From a virus: 64,000 nucleotides of DNA. The position numbers were made by a program, and so were the translations under genes. The DNA is taken from the IMG/VR virus record IMGVR_UViG_3300035698_003810, positions 20,550 through 84,549 of that record; one strand, 5' to 3'. Within the stretch, counting starts at the first letter, position 1. Each line of letters begins with the position of its first letter. Positions 37,629 to 45,706 of this stretch are shown one piece after another. The notes under the pieces are model-generated. The model made no database searches, was not told the origin of the DNA, and saw only the letters and a program-made list of their open reading frames with translations.

Positions 37629-38449
37629 TGGATTACAGGTGGTCAACATTTAGTCAAGATGATTTTATTGACGGTGATGGATTTGAAAATATTGCAAAGG
37701 AATTAGGAATTACATATTGTGAAGGTAGAGATATTAATGCTATAGATAACGAATATGTTTTATATCATAATGGTGATGCTTGTGTCTTACCTGTTGGTGT
37801 TGATAGAAGACCACTTGGTGAGCATCGAGGATATGATTTATTTTGGGAAAATATACCGGATAAATTAAAATTATTCTTTTCACAAAATGTTGATGTTGAC
37901 GATGACCGTATTGTGTGTTTACCTATCGGACTTGAAAGAAGCAGGTGGAAACAAATGTTTCGTGTTGATAAACATGAACGATTACTTAATATGATGACAC
38001 AAGATGTTGAAAAAAGTGGATTAGTTTATTTAAATGTCAACCCAACTACAAATCGTATATCAAGACCTAAATTAATTGAAATAATGAAAGATAAACCTTG
38101 GTGTACAAACGAACTTCGCCCGAATGGGTTTGAATATGATAACTATCTACATCAAATGAAATCACATAAATTTGTTTTCTGTCCAGATGGTAATGGAATA
38201 GATTGTCATAGAACATGGGAAGCACTTTATGTTGGTTCATATCCTATTGTAGAACGTCACGTGTATGCAGAAAAATTTGCAAAGTATCTTCCAATATTGG
38301 TAGTTGATAATTGGGACGATGTTACTGAAGAACTTCTTAATAAAACATATGGGGAGTTTTATAATACTTGGTGGGATTGGAATATGTTATCGATGTCTTA
38401 TTGGAAAAAGTTTATTACAGAAAAGGTGGAAGGTAATGATACGAACTAA
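37628..38449 (+). CDS. Exostosin/GT47-like glycosyltransferase, copy 2
   Basis: 273 residues. It parallels the protein at 36155 through its whole length: DDFIDGDGFENIAKELGITY, NVDVDDDRIVCLPIGLERSR, CPDGNGIDCHRTWEALYVGS and VVDNWDDVTEELL. The two differ enough to suggest different donors or acceptors. The start overlaps the stop of the methyltransferase, and its end overlaps a GT11-like gene. Soluble, no signal peptide. Confidence 0.75.
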   Translation: MDYRWSTFSQDDFIDGDGFENIAKELGITYCEGRDINAIDNEYVLYHNGDACVLPVGVDRRPLGEHRGYDLFWENIPDKLKLFFSQNVDVDDDRIVCLPIGLERSRWKQMFRVDKHERLLNMMTQDVEKSGLVYLNVNPTTNRISRPKLIEIMKDKPWCTNELRPNGFEYDNYLHQMKSHKFVFCPDGNGIDCHRTWEALYVGSYPIVERHVYAEKFAKYLPILVVDNWDDVTEELLNKTYGEFYNTWWDWNMLSMSYWKKFITEKVEGNDTN

Positions 38450-39143
38450 TTATATTGGTAGAGTTGGAAACAATATGTTTCAGTATGTATTCAATAGAAT
38501 GCTTGCTGAACGATGTAATCTTTACTTTGAAGAAACTATAACACATCCATATTGGAAAGATTGTTCATCTAAAAATTTTCCTATTGAAGTTATTCCGTAT
38601 AATAATGATGGAAAAGTTAAATTGAAACATGAAGATATGGTACAGACTGCCGGATATTATCAAGACCCCCGAATATATGATGCAAATACAAAACTAATAC
38701 GGTCGTTTTTTAAATATGATATAAATAAAAGAAATCACCAATCAGTAACAGCGCACATTAGATTAAAAGATTATTATGAATTTGGTAAAGAGGGTGTTGT
38801 GATACACCCGGAGTGGTACACTAAGATTTTTAAAATGTTGGGTTGTGATGCTGACTATGTAACATTGTATATTGTTTCCGATAATATCAATGATGCATAT
38901 ATGGATAATTTTAAAGAGTTTAATCCTAAATTTATATCTGGAACACCAAAAGAAGATTTTCAATTTATTATGAATTCAGATATAACTGTTGTTGGGAATA
39001 GTTCTTTTTCTTGGTGGGCATCATGGCTTAGTGATGCATCACAGATATATACATTCAAGCCTTGGATATATAGAGATGATAATAGAGAATATAATCTGTC
39101 TCGTATGGATAGGGCAATAAGAGTCGATGGAAAATTTTTATAA
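38436..39143 (+). CDS. GT11-like (alpha-1,2-fucosyltransferase-type) glycosyltransferase
   Basis: 235 residues from the ATG at 38436, which has GGAAGG just upstream. GRVGNNMFQY (8-17) matches the family start 'G-G-L-G-N-Q-M-F-Q-Y'. HIRLKDYY (107-114) matches HIRRGDY. IVSDNIND stands for the DDI motif, and NSSFSWWASWL (188-198) is the classic 'NSTFSWW' end motif. The protein is shorter than typical bacterial GT11 enzymes (near 290). It probably adds fucose or a similar deoxysugar to the glycan built by this island. Confidence 0.82.
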   Translation: MIRTNYIGRVGNNMFQYVFNRMLAERCNLYFEETITHPYWKDCSSKNFPIEVIPYNNDGKVKLKHEDMVQTAGYYQDPRIYDANTKLIRSFFKYDINKRNHQSVTAHIRLKDYYEFGKEGVVIHPEWYTKIFKMLGCDADYVTLYIVSDNINDAYMDNFKEFNPKFISGTPKEDFQFIMNSDITVVGNSSFSWWASWLSDASQIYTFKPWIYRDDNREYNLSRMDRAIRVDGKFL

Positions 39144-39156
39144 AGGAGTTAATGTT

Positions 39157-39726
39157 GTGAGAGAACAAGTTGAGGTAAATTTTAATAGAAGTCATCAGTT
39201 AGGACAAATGGGTGCCGATGAACGTGAGGCAATGTATAATCTTGTTATGGGGGTTAATCCAAAACATATATTTGAAATTGGTACATGGATGGGTGGTGGT
39301 AGTACATACATACTTGCATCAGCACTTTACAATTTGGATTGTGGTGGTAAATTACATACGGTTGAATCACATAAAGGTGCATTTAATCACGCAATACGTT
39401 TTTATGGTACATATGCCGATTTAATGCCGTTGGAACCATATGTTGATTTTAATTTAGGAAGTAGTACTGACATTTATGGTAAGATGTTAAAGGATTATGA
39501 ATCAATTGAGATGGTTCTTTTTGATGGTGCTGATGATGACCAGAGTACATTAGATGAATGGAATTTATTTAAAGATAAATTTAAAACTGGTACTATTGTT
39601 TTATGTCATGATTGGAAGACTAAAAAGGCTGATTTCATCAAGGATTTTTTATTAAATGAAGATGAATGGCAAAATATATTCATTATGGATACACAAACTG
39701 GTTTTGCTGCATTTAAAAAGAAATAA
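39157..39726 (+). CDS. Class I methyltransferase (methyltransferase-24 type)
   Basis: 189 residues from the GTG at 39157, which follows AGGAG by eight bases. FEIGTWMGGGSTYILA (39-54) is motif I, LHTVE (66-70) supplies the acidic ribose-binding residue, and EMVLFDGADDDQSTLDEW carries motif IV. CHDW near 150 resembles the metal/His end of cephalosporin-hydroxylase-like sugar enzymes. It is the last gene of the sugar island. Confidence 0.72.
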   Translation: MREQVEVNFNRSHQLGQMGADEREAMYNLVMGVNPKHIFEIGTWMGGGSTYILASALYNLDCGGKLHTVESHKGAFNHAIRFYGTYADLMPLEPYVDFNLGSSTDIYGKMLKDYESIEMVLFDGADDDQSTLDEWNLFKDKFKTGTIVLCHDWKTKKADFIKDFLLNEDEWQNIFIMDTQTGFAAFKKK

Positions 39727-39743
39727 CAGATTGATAGAAAATA

Positions 39744-39778
39744 CATAAATACTATTATATGTCAATTATGTAGTATTT
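39744..39778 (+). promoter_or_regulatory. Late promoter variant overlapping a hairpin
   Basis: CATAAATA at 39744-39751 differs from the late box at one base. AAATACTA (39747-39754) inside it can pair with TAGTATTT (39771-39778). The arrangement matches other late-box/hairpin overlaps in this window, but this one has no U-run. Confidence 0.4.
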
Positions 39779-39806
39779 AAATATTTCATCAGGGGGAGGA
39801 TTTGTA

Positions 39807-40190
39807 ATGGACGCAACGATGATTTTTATTATTTGCACTATTATTACAGTGGTAGTATCTATTGTGGTGAGAGTAGTGTGGGATTGGGCTGGTAATAAAA
39901 ATGGGAAGAAAGAAATTGACCAACTTAAAAAAGATGTGCATGATAAAATTACAGAAAAATTTTCTATGGTGGAAAAAGTAAATGTTAATATTGAAAAACA
40001 ACGAGAAGAATTTTCAGAATTAAAAGGTCTGATATTAACTTCTTATGTTAAAAAAGAGGAATTTGAAAAACACTTAGCACGATTTGAAACTGTCAGGGAT
40101 AAGACACTTAGTAATGACAATACGATAACTATGATTAATGAGACCGTTCGCCAAAATGTGCAGAGAATGACACAGTTAGAAAACAGTTAA
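39807..40190 (+). CDS. Membrane-anchored coiled-coil protein (127 aa)
   Basis: Residues 4-23 (TMIFIICTIITVVVSIVVRV) form one membrane helix, followed by KNGKKE, which places the rest in the cytoplasm. Residues 35-75 and 85-125 are heptad-rich coiled coils. It has a strong GGGGGAGG site and is followed by a CheY-like gene. The pairing suggests a membrane partner or scaffold, but no sensor or kinase domain is seen. A spanin-like or anchoring role is also possible. Confidence 0.6.
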   Translation: MDATMIFIICTIITVVVSIVVRVVWDWAGNKNGKKEIDQLKKDVHDKITEKFSMVEKVNVNIEKQREEFSELKGLILTSYVKKEEFEKHLARFETVRDKTLSNDNTITMINETVRQNVQRMTQLENS

Positions 40191-40203
40191 TCGGAGATGT
40201 AAA

Positions 40204-40605
40204 ATGAAAGTTCTTATTGTAGAGGATAGTTTAGGGTTAGTTAATGTTTACGAACATTTAATCGAAAATATTATTAATAAAATCACACCCGAAGAAGATT
40301 TACAAATTATATCAATAGTAAATTATAATGAATTTATTTATTTTAAAAATGTAGATTTTGATTTAGTTATACTGGATTGGAATATTATTGGTGGCACGTC
40401 AAGACAAATAATTGAAGAGGGATACACCAACATGAAGTGTGTTATTTTCATTACTGGGTATGCAAACAATAAACAAGTTCAAATGATGTCAGAGAAATTT
40501 TCTATTCCAATTATATCAAAACCAACCACAGAATTTGAGATTTCATCAATGTTAGAAAAGGCAGTGGTGTCAATTCATTCTAATTTACCATATGCTATTG
40601 CATAA
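40204..40605 (+). CDS. Response-regulator receiver (CheY-like) protein
   Basis: 133 residues, a single receiver domain with no output domain. The acidic pair is E7 D8 (LIVEDS), the phosphate acceptor D58 (VILDWN), the switch Thr84 (FITGYA) and the invariant Lys106 (ISKPT). All catalytic residues are kept, so it may be phosphorylated by a host histidine kinase. A stand-alone receiver in a phage could drain or mimic a host two-component signal. It follows a membrane coiled-coil gene by 13 bases. Confidence 0.85.
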   Translation: MKVLIVEDSLGLVNVYEHLIENIINKITPEEDLQIISIVNYNEFIYFKNVDFDLVILDWNIIGGTSRQIIEEGYTNMKCVIFITGYANNKQVQMMSEKFSIPIISKPTTEFEISSMLEKAVVSIHSNLPYAIA

Positions 40606-40622
40606 ATTTAAGAGGTAATAAT

Positions 40623-41528
40623 ATGGGTTTTTTAAATGAGTATTATGGTGACACGTGGAGAGATAAAATAGTAACTCACAGAACACCAACTGGTAGAACG
40701 TCAAGGGTGAAAGTTAGAAGTCTTCCTCCAGATGAACAGCTTAAGTATAATCCAAATAGATTTAAAAGAACTAAATCTGATACCAAAATGACAAAAGATG
40801 ATTATGATAAAATTAAATCTTCTGATGATAAAATCAGAACGGTGGATTTTTATATGGCATCACGGGATTTAGATGTTGTTGAAGATGTTAGAAATAATAT
40901 TAAAGAAGGTAAATTGATAATGGCAACAACAGATAGTAAAAATGTTATTGATTTATTCAATGATGATTTGGATGTTGTTAAGATGTTAAATGTTCCAGTA
41001 ACGGCAATCAAAAAATATCTGGATGTTGATATTGAAGATGTTGAATCTATAAGTGATTTGGAATTTAAAGATGCTGGAACTGAGGATGAAGAAAAGTTAT
41101 ATGAACTTAGTACGTTTTCAGATGCAACAATATTCCTTATTGACTTATATCCATATGTAAAGGATATCGAAATCAAATTAGATAAACATGATGACGAAGA
41201 AGATAACTTTGATGAATTGAAAGCTGAAGGTAACGGTATGTTCAAAGGATTTTATATGAATGAAGATGCCGGAAGACTCATAACAGAGATGCCTCATCTT
41301 GTAATTGGTGATAACACATATGATTTTTATATGGAAAAAGATGGTTGGGTTGATAGATTAGTAAATATAATTAAAACCGGAAATCATAGTATTCATGATA
41401 TATTAGAACCATTTTACGGTATTTATAAGGGATTTTTCCTAAAGAGATTTGAAAATTTGGAATCATGGGAACAAGATAAGTTGAAAAAGTACACACCACT
41501 CGAATTCAGATTAATCATGGGGATATAA
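40623..41528 (+). CDS. Hypothetical protein with FLNE leader; possible head-packaged protein
   Basis: 301 residues, body not recognised. It opens MGFLNEYYGD, like the MSILNE leaders of genes further on. The first 60 residues after that are basic (HRTPTGRTSRVKVR), and the remainder is strongly acidic and helical, ending FENLESWEQDKLKKYTPLEF. It abuts the ADP-ribosyltransferase-like gene by one base. Inferred membership in the packaged set rests on the leader and location only. Confidence 0.5.
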   Translation: MGFLNEYYGDTWRDKIVTHRTPTGRTSRVKVRSLPPDEQLKYNPNRFKRTKSDTKMTKDDYDKIKSSDDKIRTVDFYMASRDLDVVEDVRNNIKEGKLIMATTDSKNVIDLFNDDLDVVKMLNVPVTAIKKYLDVDIEDVESISDLEFKDAGTEDEEKLYELSTFSDATIFLIDLYPYVKDIEIKLDKHDDEEDNFDELKAEGNGMFKGFYMNEDAGRLITEMPHLVIGDNTYDFYMEKDGWVDRLVNIIKTGNHSIHDILEPFYGIYKGFFLKRFENLESWEQDKLKKYTPLEFRLIMGI

Positions 41529-42533
41529 ATGAACTCATTTACAACACATTATTTTAATGAAGACTTGATAAGTGAGATGCTTATCAAAGGAAAAAGAAAA
41601 GAAGATGGTCAACAAGAGATTATGGCATTCAATAAATGGATTTATTTTCTTGATGATGAACACCCACAATGGGAAGAAATGAAAAAAGAGATTGTTGATG
41701 CTTTAGAATTGGAAGAATATGATTATGAAGATGAAGATGCATATGAATTCAAAGCAAATATTAGTGAACGTGTGCCAGATATTTTAATAGGTAACATAGA
41801 TGGTAATGATTTAAATATTGAAACACGTGGTTCATTTAAACTTGACCCACAATCTTCTATTCTTGTAAAGAAAGTTGTTAATCAATTAGGAATTGACAAC
41901 GTAGAATATATGTCGGGTGACGGTGAGTCTGAAAATGTTTCCAAATGGGATGTTAAAGGTGAGATTCCAGATGTTGCATATCATGGAACAACAACTGAAT
42001 ATTTTGATGAAATAGTAAAACTTGGTATACGTCCGGGAAGTAAAGAATCTAATTGGATTAAACAACGTATTAGTCATCCAGATAAAGTATTCTTTGCAAC
42101 TAATTTTGATGAAGCAATGAACCATGCTATTATGACTGCAAATAAACAGGGTGGGTATCCACTGGTTATTGAGTTTAAGATTCCTAATAAAGATGCAATT
42201 ATTCCTGATTATGATGTTGAAGTTCAAACTGGAGAGAAGGGTGATGATGTATTGATTAATTTATATTATGATTACATTAATAAAAGATATGATGATGGTG
42301 TTAAAACTCATAAGAACAAACCAATGTCTGTAAGTAAAGAGTTTGGTGTATATGGATACATGGGTAACATAATGCCTAAGAATATACAATCAGTTTGGGT
42401 TGCAATGGAAGAACCATCAGAAGTATATAACAAAAGTCAATTTACAGAATACGATGGCTCTGACATAGATGAACTAAAACGAGAATTAAATCCAGAAGAC
42501 TATTGGGAAGATGAAGATGAAGATGAAGAATAA
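41529..42533 (+). CDS. ADP-ribosyltransferase-superfamily-like protein with leader
   Basis: 334 residues. The leader FTTHYFNEDLISEM has two candidate x-x-E cut sites (FNE, ISE). The C-terminal half carries YHGTT (151-155), IVKLGIRPGS (162-171) and VFFATNFDEAMNHA (187-200). This order fits the H-Y-type fold shared by KptA and diphtheria-toxin-like transferases: His of HGT, then a second strand with F-A-T. T4 packages and injects the transferase Alt, giving a precedent. The target cannot be told; KptA-type RNA phosphate transfer is an alternative. Confidence 0.62.
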   Translation: MNSFTTHYFNEDLISEMLIKGKRKEDGQQEIMAFNKWIYFLDDEHPQWEEMKKEIVDALELEEYDYEDEDAYEFKANISERVPDILIGNIDGNDLNIETRGSFKLDPQSSILVKKVVNQLGIDNVEYMSGDGESENVSKWDVKGEIPDVAYHGTTTEYFDEIVKLGIRPGSKESNWIKQRISHPDKVFFATNFDEAMNHAIMTANKQGGYPLVIEFKIPNKDAIIPDYDVEVQTGEKGDDVLINLYYDYINKRYDDGVKTHKNKPMSVSKEFGVYGYMGNIMPKNIQSVWVAMEEPSEVYNKSQFTEYDGSDIDELKRELNPEDYWEDEDEDEE

Positions 42534-42597
42534 TGAGATTTTTTATACAATTTGTGACTTAAATTTTAATAATAGTGTCTATAGTTAGGAGTGTATA

Positions 42598-43299
42598 ATG
42601 TCAATTTTCAATGTGCTTAATTTATTATTAGAAACATCAGAAATTAAAGGTTATGATTTAAAAAAATATTATGATGATTTTAATAAAAAATATTTTGATG
42701 ATGAATTACCAGAGATTCCCCTTGTATATGTTAATAGTAGAAAATCTGGTGGTTGGGTTGATGCCACTATAAATAGAAAGACAGATGAAATAACAATAAA
42801 AAGATTAGCAATATCAAAATATTTTAAACGTGATGAAGATAATTTCATTCAAATAATGCTTCACGAAATGATACATGTGTATTTATTTCATAAACATATA
42901 GTTGAACGAGAACAGCATGGGGTTGAGTTTAAAAGAAAATCCCGTGACATTGAAAAACGCAGTGGAGTGAAAATACCAGAAAGTGATAGTATTGCGTCTG
43001 TTGTATCCGATGATGTCAAGTCAAAAGAATTCGATGTTATTTTTATTGACACTAAAAAATTAGAAAATAAATATAGTATTGGTGTATTTAAATCTGGATT
43101 TTTTGATAAGTTATTTAAATCAGGTGAACATAGTCTTGAAAGATTAAAACGTAGATATGAATATCCAATTTTTATACTAAAATCTGATGACAGAGTATTA
43201 TTAAAATACCCAACTCAACGAAGTAAAAATAAAATTTCTTTTTATCATATGAATAATGAAGATGCTGAAAGAATAATTGATAATTATAAAAATAGTTAA
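42598..43299 (+). CDS. SprT-like zinc metallopeptidase
   Basis: 233 residues. The leader MSIFNVLNLLLETS ends in LLE|T, like the MSILNE group. LKKYYDDFNKKYFDDELP (21-38) is the usual SprT opening. The zinc site is HEMIH (89-93) with His108 (EQHGVEF) as third ligand. The last 100 residues are basic and could bind DNA. In bacteria and eukaryotes SprT/Spartan-type proteases cut DNA-bound proteins. An injected copy could clear host proteins from phage DNA, or protect it; this is inference. Confidence 0.8.
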   Translation: MSIFNVLNLLLETSEIKGYDLKKYYDDFNKKYFDDELPEIPLVYVNSRKSGGWVDATINRKTDEITIKRLAISKYFKRDEDNFIQIMLHEMIHVYLFHKHIVEREQHGVEFKRKSRDIEKRSGVKIPESDSIASVVSDDVKSKEFDVIFIDTKKLENKYSIGVFKSGFFDKLFKSGEHSLERLKRRYEYPIFILKSDDRVLLKYPTQRSKNKISFYHMNNEDAERIIDNYKNS

Positions 43300-43361
43300 T
43301 GTATCAAAAATGATACATTAACGGTCAAAAAGGTGTGTAATGTATTAAAAATGATACATTA
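43297..43361 (+). repeat. Direct repeat of a 24-base inverted-repeat unit
   Basis: Two 24-base units, at 43297-43320 and 43338-43361, differ at one base. Each reads TAATGTAT, then C or T, AAAAA, then TGATACATTA. The first is a perfect 10-bp hairpin. The second is enlarged into the terminator stem below. The gap between units is 17 bases. Confidence 0.8.
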
Positions 43362-43373
43362 CACACCTTTTTT
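43327..43373 (+). terminator. Strong terminator with 19-bp stem
   Basis: AAAAAGGTGTGTAATGTAT (43327-43345) pairs perfectly with its complement at 43354-43372 over an 8-base loop and runs into TTTTTTATTTTT. The A-rich and T-rich ends make it usable from either strand. It ends the transcript of the SprT-like gene and isolates the CCA enzyme promoter that follows. Confidence 0.92.
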
Positions 43374-43382
43374 ATTTTTATC

Positions 43383-43411
43383 TTGACATCCCAAATGGCA
43401 TGATATATTAT
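43383..43411 (+). promoter_or_regulatory. Sigma-70-like promoter of the CCA-enzyme gene
   Basis: TTGACA (43383-43388), 17 bases, TATTAT (43406-43411). The predicted transcript begins near 43418 with TATCAAAAAACAAA, the same leader found after the promoter at 59386. Confidence 0.85.
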
Positions 43412-43441
43412 TTGTGTATCAAAAAACAAAGGAGTTACATA

Positions 43442-44833
43442 ATGAAATTGAATGATTGGGAACGGAAAATACAAGATAACAAAGAATTGTCTGTTGCTAT
43501 TGAAATTATAGAAATTATAGTGGATATCGGTTATGATGCATATATTGTGGGTGGTTTCGTTAGAGATTTGATGCTTGATATTGAATCTGCTGATATAGAT
43601 ATTTCTTCAAATGTGACTGAATTGAAATTGTCTGAATTTTTTGATATAATAGATATAGGGCAGTCAAAAAAATTTGGCGTATTTGTTATTAAATATAAGG
43701 GATTTGTATTTGAGATTGCACAATATCGTTCTGACGTTTATGACGAGATTGCAGGTAAAGGTGCAGATAAAGTGAAATTGGTACAAACTTTTAAAGATGA
43801 TGCAGCAAGGCGCGATTTAACAATAAATTCTTTTGGGTTGGACTACAAAGGTAATGTTGTTGATTATTTTGGTGGTTTGTATGACATTGAACATAAAATT
43901 ATCAACACGGTCGGTAGTGCATATGATAGATTTGAAGAGGATTATATTAGAATGCTTAGATGTTTGAGATTTTCAGTTAAACTTGGATTTAGAATACATG
44001 ATGGAGTTTTTGAAGCAATAAAGGATAATGCTCATAACATAGTTAATGTTGCACCAGAAAGAATATTAAAAGAACTTAACAAAATGGCATCACTATCCGG
44101 TAGTAAATTTGCAGATGCAATAGAGTTATTGGATGAATCTGGGTTATTGTTATATATATTACCAGAAGTTATTTGGATGAAGCCATTGAAACACAACCTA
44201 AAATTTCATCCAGAAGGTGGGTCAACGGTATATGGTCATATAATCGAGGCATTAAGATGTAACAATATTCCAAATAAATTGATAAATTGGGCAATACTAT
44301 TTCATGACATTGGAAAATTAACGTCATACACTAAAGATGGTAATGGTCATCATTATTATAAACACCATTTGGAAGCCGGTGATATAATTGATAGTATTAC
44401 ACATAGACTTAAATTTGATAATGTTACAAGAGATGTGTGTAAATTTGTAGGATTGAATCATATGGTGCTTCATGATTTTTTAAAAGTAAAGAAGAGTGTT
44501 GCTATGAGATTGATTGATGATAACAATTGGGATGTGTTGTTACAAGCGTCATATTGTGACTCTAAGTGCCGTGGAGATGACCTTTTTAGTTATGATGAGT
44601 GGCAGAGGATATTAGACCGTGTAGAAAGCCTTAGAGAGTGGTTTAAAGGCAAGCAAGCTACTGATGCTATACGTAAGGTAGTTAATGGTCAAATGGTCAT
44701 GAGAGTACGTCCTGACGTTAAACCATCACCTGAGATGGGTAGAATCATAGAAGCTACTGTAGAATGGGTAATGGATAATGAAATTGATATAGAGGATATA
44801 CAATCGATAGAAGAGATAATGAGAACGGTTTAG
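43442..44833 (+). CDS. cca: CCA-adding tRNA nucleotidyltransferase with HD domain
   Basis: 463 residues from the ATG at 43442, after AAGGAG; an earlier in-frame start has no ribosome site and lies too close to the promoter. GGFVRD (37-42) and DIDIS (51-55) form the class II nucleotidyltransferase head site. ARRDLTINSFGLD and EEDYIRMLRCLRFS follow in the family order. FHDIGK (287-292) is the HD phosphohydrolase motif. It would repair or finish 3' CCA ends of tRNAs, which can matter when host defences cut tRNAs. It stands as a single early transcription unit inside the packaged-protein cluster. Confidence 0.92.
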   Translation: MKLNDWERKIQDNKELSVAIEIIEIIVDIGYDAYIVGGFVRDLMLDIESADIDISSNVTELKLSEFFDIIDIGQSKKFGVFVIKYKGFVFEIAQYRSDVYDEIAGKGADKVKLVQTFKDDAARRDLTINSFGLDYKGNVVDYFGGLYDIEHKIINTVGSAYDRFEEDYIRMLRCLRFSVKLGFRIHDGVFEAIKDNAHNIVNVAPERILKELNKMASLSGSKFADAIELLDESGLLLYILPEVIWMKPLKHNLKFHPEGGSTVYGHIIEALRCNNIPNKLINWAILFHDIGKLTSYTKDGNGHHYYKHHLEAGDIIDSITHRLKFDNVTRDVCKFVGLNHMVLHDFLKVKKSVAMRLIDDNNWDVLLQASYCDSKCRGDDLFSYDEWQRILDRVESLREWFKGKQATDAIRKVVNGQMVMRVRPDVKPSPEMGRIIEATVEWVMDNEIDIEDIQSIEEIMRTV

Positions 44834-44860
44834 TTGTATAATTCCTTAATAATCTTTAGG

Positions 44861-44890
44861 ATGCCTGTATTTTTTGATACAGGCATTTTT
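44861..44890 (+). terminator. Rho-independent terminator after the CCA gene
   Basis: ATGCCTGTAT (44861-44870) pairs with ATACAGGCAT (44877-44886) around a TTTTTG loop and continues into TTTT. A perfect 10-bp stem. Confidence 0.88.
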
Positions 44891-44896
44891 AATTTA

Positions 44897-44904
44897 TATA
44901 AATA
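44897..44904 (+). promoter_or_regulatory. T4-type late promoter box
   Basis: Exact TATAAATA seven bases after the terminator. It should start the late transcript that carries the second part of the packaged-protein cluster. Confidence 0.6.
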
Positions 44905-44922
44905 ATAACATAAGGGGTTTAT

Positions 44923-45229
44923 ATGATATGTTTTGAAGTGATGACAAACCTTGAGCTTTTGGTTGATAAATGGAAAAGCATCGGTGTTGAATTAAGAATC
45001 ATTGAATATGAAGACCATTACTATTTGGCAAAGATTGTAGTACCAGAAGAAAAAAGAAATCAAGGTATAGGTACACAGATATTGAAAGAACTCAAAGAGT
45101 ATGCTGGTGAGAAGGAACTAAACCGTTCTCATTATCTCTTCTTATTGTATACCGACAATAGGTTATGGTGCATCATCAAAAAGAAGATTAAAGAATTTTT
45201 ATAAAAAGAATAATATATTTATAGAATAA
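44923..45229 (+). pseudogene. GNAT acetyltransferase gene broken by a frameshift
   Basis: The first frame (44923-45204) gives a GNAT N-terminal half with VVPEEKRNQGIGTQIL, the acetyl-CoA loop. After about 45122 that frame loses its sense. The next frame (codons from 45122) continues with CIPTIGYGASSKRRLKNFYK and stops at 45229. The intact paralogue at 46329 reads LTPSKDFGATSIPRLIKFYK in the same place, so the two halves belong to one gene. The break lies at about 45122-45140. A sequencing error, programmed shift or true decay cannot be told apart here. Unlike its paralogue it lacks the MSILNE leader. Confidence 0.72.
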
Positions 45230-45244
45230 AATGAGGATTATATA

Positions 45245-45706
45245 ATGTCAATCTTAAATGAAATCAACTCACAGTTATATGAAGCAATCAAAAAAGTTAA
45301 AGTTTTAGAAAGTGAAGACCTCGCCAAATCATGTTTTGGATTAGTAAAGTATAATAATGGACTTTACAAATCAGACAAACAAAAATGGTTCATAGAAAAT
45401 AAAATCAAAGCTGGAAAAGAAATTGAACAAAATGTTCCTGATGCCACTGTTGGTGTTGTTAAAACTGATTTCAATAGCACATATGGTATTGTATGGAAAT
45501 ATGTTTTAGATGGTAAAGGTGTTGTTCAACAATTAAAATTAAAGTGGAAATTGGAAAGAGGTAAATCAAAAGAACAGATTGATAGAGATTATAGGGGTAT
45601 GACTTTTAAACAGCGTGAACAAAGTGCAGGTTTACAGGGTGAAGAAATGCAGGATAAATGGGTGTTCCAAGGAACTACGGTTGTTTGGGAAAGAGAGGAT
45701 GTGTAA
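45245..45706 (+). CDS. Hypothetical protein with MSILNE leader (153 aa)
   Basis: The leader MSILNEINSQLYEA ends in LYE|A, a T4-prohead-protease-like site. The body is basic and beta-rich (TYGIVWKYVLDGKGVVQQLK, then WKLERGKSKEQIDRDYRGMT) and not recognised. The repeated Trp and Lys could bind nucleic acid. The following gene begins two bases later with the same leader. Confidence 0.55.
   Translation: MSILNEINSQLYEAIKKVKVLESEDLAKSCFGLVKYNNGLYKSDKQKWFIENKIKAGKEIEQNVPDATVGVVKTDFNSTYGIVWKYVLDGKGVVQQLKLKWKLERGKSKEQIDRDYRGMTFKQREQSAGLQGEEMQDKWVFQGTTVVWEREDV

Noticed and set aside
38304-38435. N-terminal extension of the GT11-like frame
   Set aside because: It overlaps the GT47-like gene; family homology begins right after the ATG at 38436.
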